A stretch of 64,000 nt of DNA from Trema orientale (Eukaryota; Streptophyta; Magnoliopsida; Rosales; Cannabaceae). Position 1 is the stretch's first letter. Each line of letters opens with the position of its first letter. The DNA is taken from positions 1,308,935-1,372,934 of the forward strand of contig JXTC01000039.1 in the NCBI GenBank assembly GCA_002914845.1, read 5' to 3'. The position numbers and the translations under genes are program-made. The notes under the pieces were generated by a model. The model was given only the letters and a program-made list of their open reading frames with translations. It was not told where the DNA came from and ran no database searches. Shown here piece after piece: positions 62,110 through 64,000 of this stretch.

Positions 62110-62829
62110 TTTAGGTACTTTTGAATTCCTTGAGAAGAGAAGATAGTTCCTTGAGAAGAGAAAATGAAGGAAAGGGAGAGATAAGCAGACAGAAAGGAGA
62201 AGATTAAAGCAGTTTTGGGTAACTTTGGTAGTTTTGAATTTGGGTTTAGGAGGTTCTTTTTTCCGGAGGAAATGGAAAGAAAGAGGAGAGAGAAATAGTG
62301 AGAGAAGAAAAAGAGGAGAGAGAAATCGCTTTTTATGGGAAAGAGTGGGAGTGTGAGGCATATCATGTCAGGTCATGCAAGGGTTGGGCTAGGAGCATTT
62401 CAGACTTTTATTTTAAATGGGCCCCGTTTTGCTCTTAAAAAAACTTATCCAACAAACCAATCTTAAAAAAAGACTAAAAGACCTAAATTAGTCCTATCCA
62501 TATCCTTTTCTCAAATTGAAAAATCCCGAATGAGACGAGTTTTTTGAAAATTCCCAGATCGATTTTAAAAAAAATAACTTTTTAAAATATTTTCAGACAA
62601 ATAGCACTTTAATAAATATTTAGAAAAATGCCACTTTTTTCTTCAAAATTGGTATTTTTCAATAGTACTTAAGGTAATTTCTAGCTCAAGTATCTCATCA
62701 CATTGAAATTCTGCTTTTTAGGGCAAATATTCCAACAGTTTGTACTTATGTTTTATGGTATTGACATACTATTTTTTTGCCAAAACTTATCTATAGAATA
62801 GACGTTTCAATGAGATTCAGATCATTTAA
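62110..62829. other. purine-rich leader-like DNA, then AT-rich DNA
   Basis: 62110-62350 is GA-rich on + (GAGAAGAGAAGATAG, GAGAGAGAAAT). 62530-62710 has TTTAGAAAAATGCCACTTTT and related family F arm phrases. No gene is called. Confidence 0.35.
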
Positions 62830-63010
62830 TAAATACCTCATTTATTACTCTAGGTCAAGACTAGCTTGACTATAGGTCGGGAACATATGTTCTACAGGTA
62901 AGGTACAACTTGACTAAGGTCAAGTAAAATTTTGCTTCACGTGACGCATAAATTGACTCCACCCCAAGTCATGACTCACATGACCCAAGGTCAATAAATT
63001 ATTAACCATA
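62830..63010. repeat. TTGACTA/GGTCA-rich degenerate repeat, cluster 2
   Basis: GGTCAAGACTAGCTTGACTA, ACTTGACTAAGGTCAAGT and CATGACCCAAGGTCAATAA repeat the same inverted TTGAC/GTCAA pairing as the cluster at 61441-61650. Confidence 0.5.
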
Positions 63011-63724
63011 GCTTGAGCTGATTGATGAACTTTAGAGAAATACATGCACATAAAGGAGCTATTCAATTTTTAGATTAAAAAACATTGTGACTTCAATCAA
63101 AAAAATATTAACTTGGAGTTAATAAGCTTTTGACCTAAGTTATATTGTCTTCCGTTATTTAGGTACTTTTCGAAACTTCTTTCTAGCTGAGATTTTCTTT
63201 TTTTAAAACAAAAAAAAATACTAAAATAGCTATTAAAAAAGAGTGAAGAGAGAGTTTTAGAGAGAGACAGATAGAGAAACAGTCAACAACAAGAGAGAGA
63301 GAGAGAGAATAAAGGAAAGAGAGAAAAAAGGGATATAAGAATATTAGACTTTGAGGTTGAGAGATTAATCAAGAAAGAGAGGAAAAAGTACCTCTCCTCT
63401 GGTCTTTGGAGAGAGAACTGAAGAAGAAGAAGAGAGAAAGAGAGAGAGAACGAAAATAGAGGAGAGAAAATGTGACAAAATGAAATAACATAAAAAGAGG
63501 AGCATATAATGCACACCTACCAAGTTTGACTCATCTTTTGAGCAAGGGACAGATATGTAAACCCATTTTTTTCTCTCTCCACTACTTTTTTAAGTTTTGA
63601 TCCTAAAAAAGACACTATATCAACATAGTCCTAAAAAGTACTAAAGAGCCTAAATTAGTTGTATCTATGTTCTTTTTTCTTTTAATTTTTGATATTTTGG
63701 GTCTGCAATTTTGTAAGAAGCCCA

Positions 63725-63725
<1 letters not shown>
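63011..63725. other. AT- and GA-rich DNA, nothing recognised
   Basis: 63240-63470 is GAGAGA-rich on +, like 62110-62350, and may be a second copy of the same leader-like sequence. Open frames on - there are low-complexity. Confidence 0.35.

Positions 63726-63761
<36 letters not shown>
63726..63761. repeat. (AAT)n microsatellite
   Basis: About twelve AAT units in a row. Confidence 0.9.
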
Positions 63762-63817
63762 GTCTCAATTATTTGACTAGAGTCGAAAATGTTTAACTAT
63801 GGTCGATACCTGATGGC

Positions 63818-63960
63818 TTCGTTTGGTATGCAGGATAGGATAAGATAAGATTGGACTATTTTAAAGGATTGGATTGGATTGGATAGGATAGGATAAGATG
63901 AGATTATAGTCCAAATTCTATCCTATGTTTGGTATGCTACTTTTAGTTAGGATAGGTGTG
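63818..63960. repeat. GGATT/GGATA pentamer-rich block between TTTGGTATG repeats
   Basis: CGTTTGGTATGCAGGATAGG opens the block and CTATGTTTGGTATGCTAC closes it. Between them lie GGATTGGATTGGATTGGATA and GGATAGGATAAGATGAGATT. It resembles the end of a MITE with simple subterminal pentamers; the other end may lie beyond the window. Confidence 0.45.
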
Positions 63961-64000
63961 TTTCATAGTTTTAGGTAAACAACGAATTTTGAGCTTTGAT

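Noticed and set aside
61990-62361. 123-codon frame on - taken as one protein
   Set aside because: The N-terminal two thirds is low-complexity sequence from a CT-rich leader. Only the 39-codon part from 62109 is kept, as a weak candidate.

Overview
The window is nuclear DNA of a dicotyledonous flowering plant. It is AT-rich, gene-poor and full of transposon relics. Plant origin is shown by a Dof zinc-finger gene, an ICR/RIP-type ROP-effector gene, a ribosomal protein gene with plant telo-box and site II promoter elements, plant-type Ty1/copia and Ty3/gypsy LTR elements, and many MITEs. It is a draft assembly: 53420-54308 is a run of N. I cannot name the species.

Three host genes are well supported. 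(1) A Dof transcription factor on +, two exons, 22344-24367, 340 aa. (2) Ribosomal protein S23 (uS12 family) on -, four coding exons, 30147-32056, 142 aa. (3) An interactor of constitutively active ROPs on -, three coding exons plus an upstream leader exon, 41669-45423, 622 aa. They are functionally unrelated neighbours, as is usual in plants: development-linked transcription, cytosolic translation, and ROP GTPase/cytoskeleton signalling.

Layout. 1-2.9 kb: 5' LTR, gag and protease of a decayed Ty3/gypsy element on -, running off the left edge. 4.2-5.8 kb: a degenerate tandem array and a recent 289-bp duplication. 6.6-16.2 kb: intergenic, with at least four MITE families. 16.6-22.1 kb: long upstream region of the Dof gene, with GC-richer islands carrying palindromic GTGGGNCCCAC motifs, G-boxes and a W-box cluster. 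24.4-30.1 kb: Dof 3' region and featureless AT-rich DNA. 30.1-32.3 kb: RPS23, whose first intron holds nested inverted repeats. 33.1-39.8 kb: two head-to-tail, related Helitron-like elements, the second interrupted by a PIF/Harbinger-like element (with a 4-copy minisatellite) and a Mutator-like MITE. 39.9-40.8 kb: a SINE and a hAT MITE, both with clean target-site duplications. 41.6-46.9 kb: the ICR gene. 47.7-57 kb: three LTR-type sequences, including a copia element with several stop codons and one frameshift. 57.7-64 kb: AT-rich repeat field with recurrent palindromic elements and TTGAC/GGTCA-rich repeats.

I see no sign of a new multi-gene system. The most unusual material is repeat architecture: a palindromic AT-rich family whose core is built of AACTAGTAACCAGT-like units and has expanded into a tandem array, the composite Helitron-like pair, and the nested hairpin inside the RPS23 intron.
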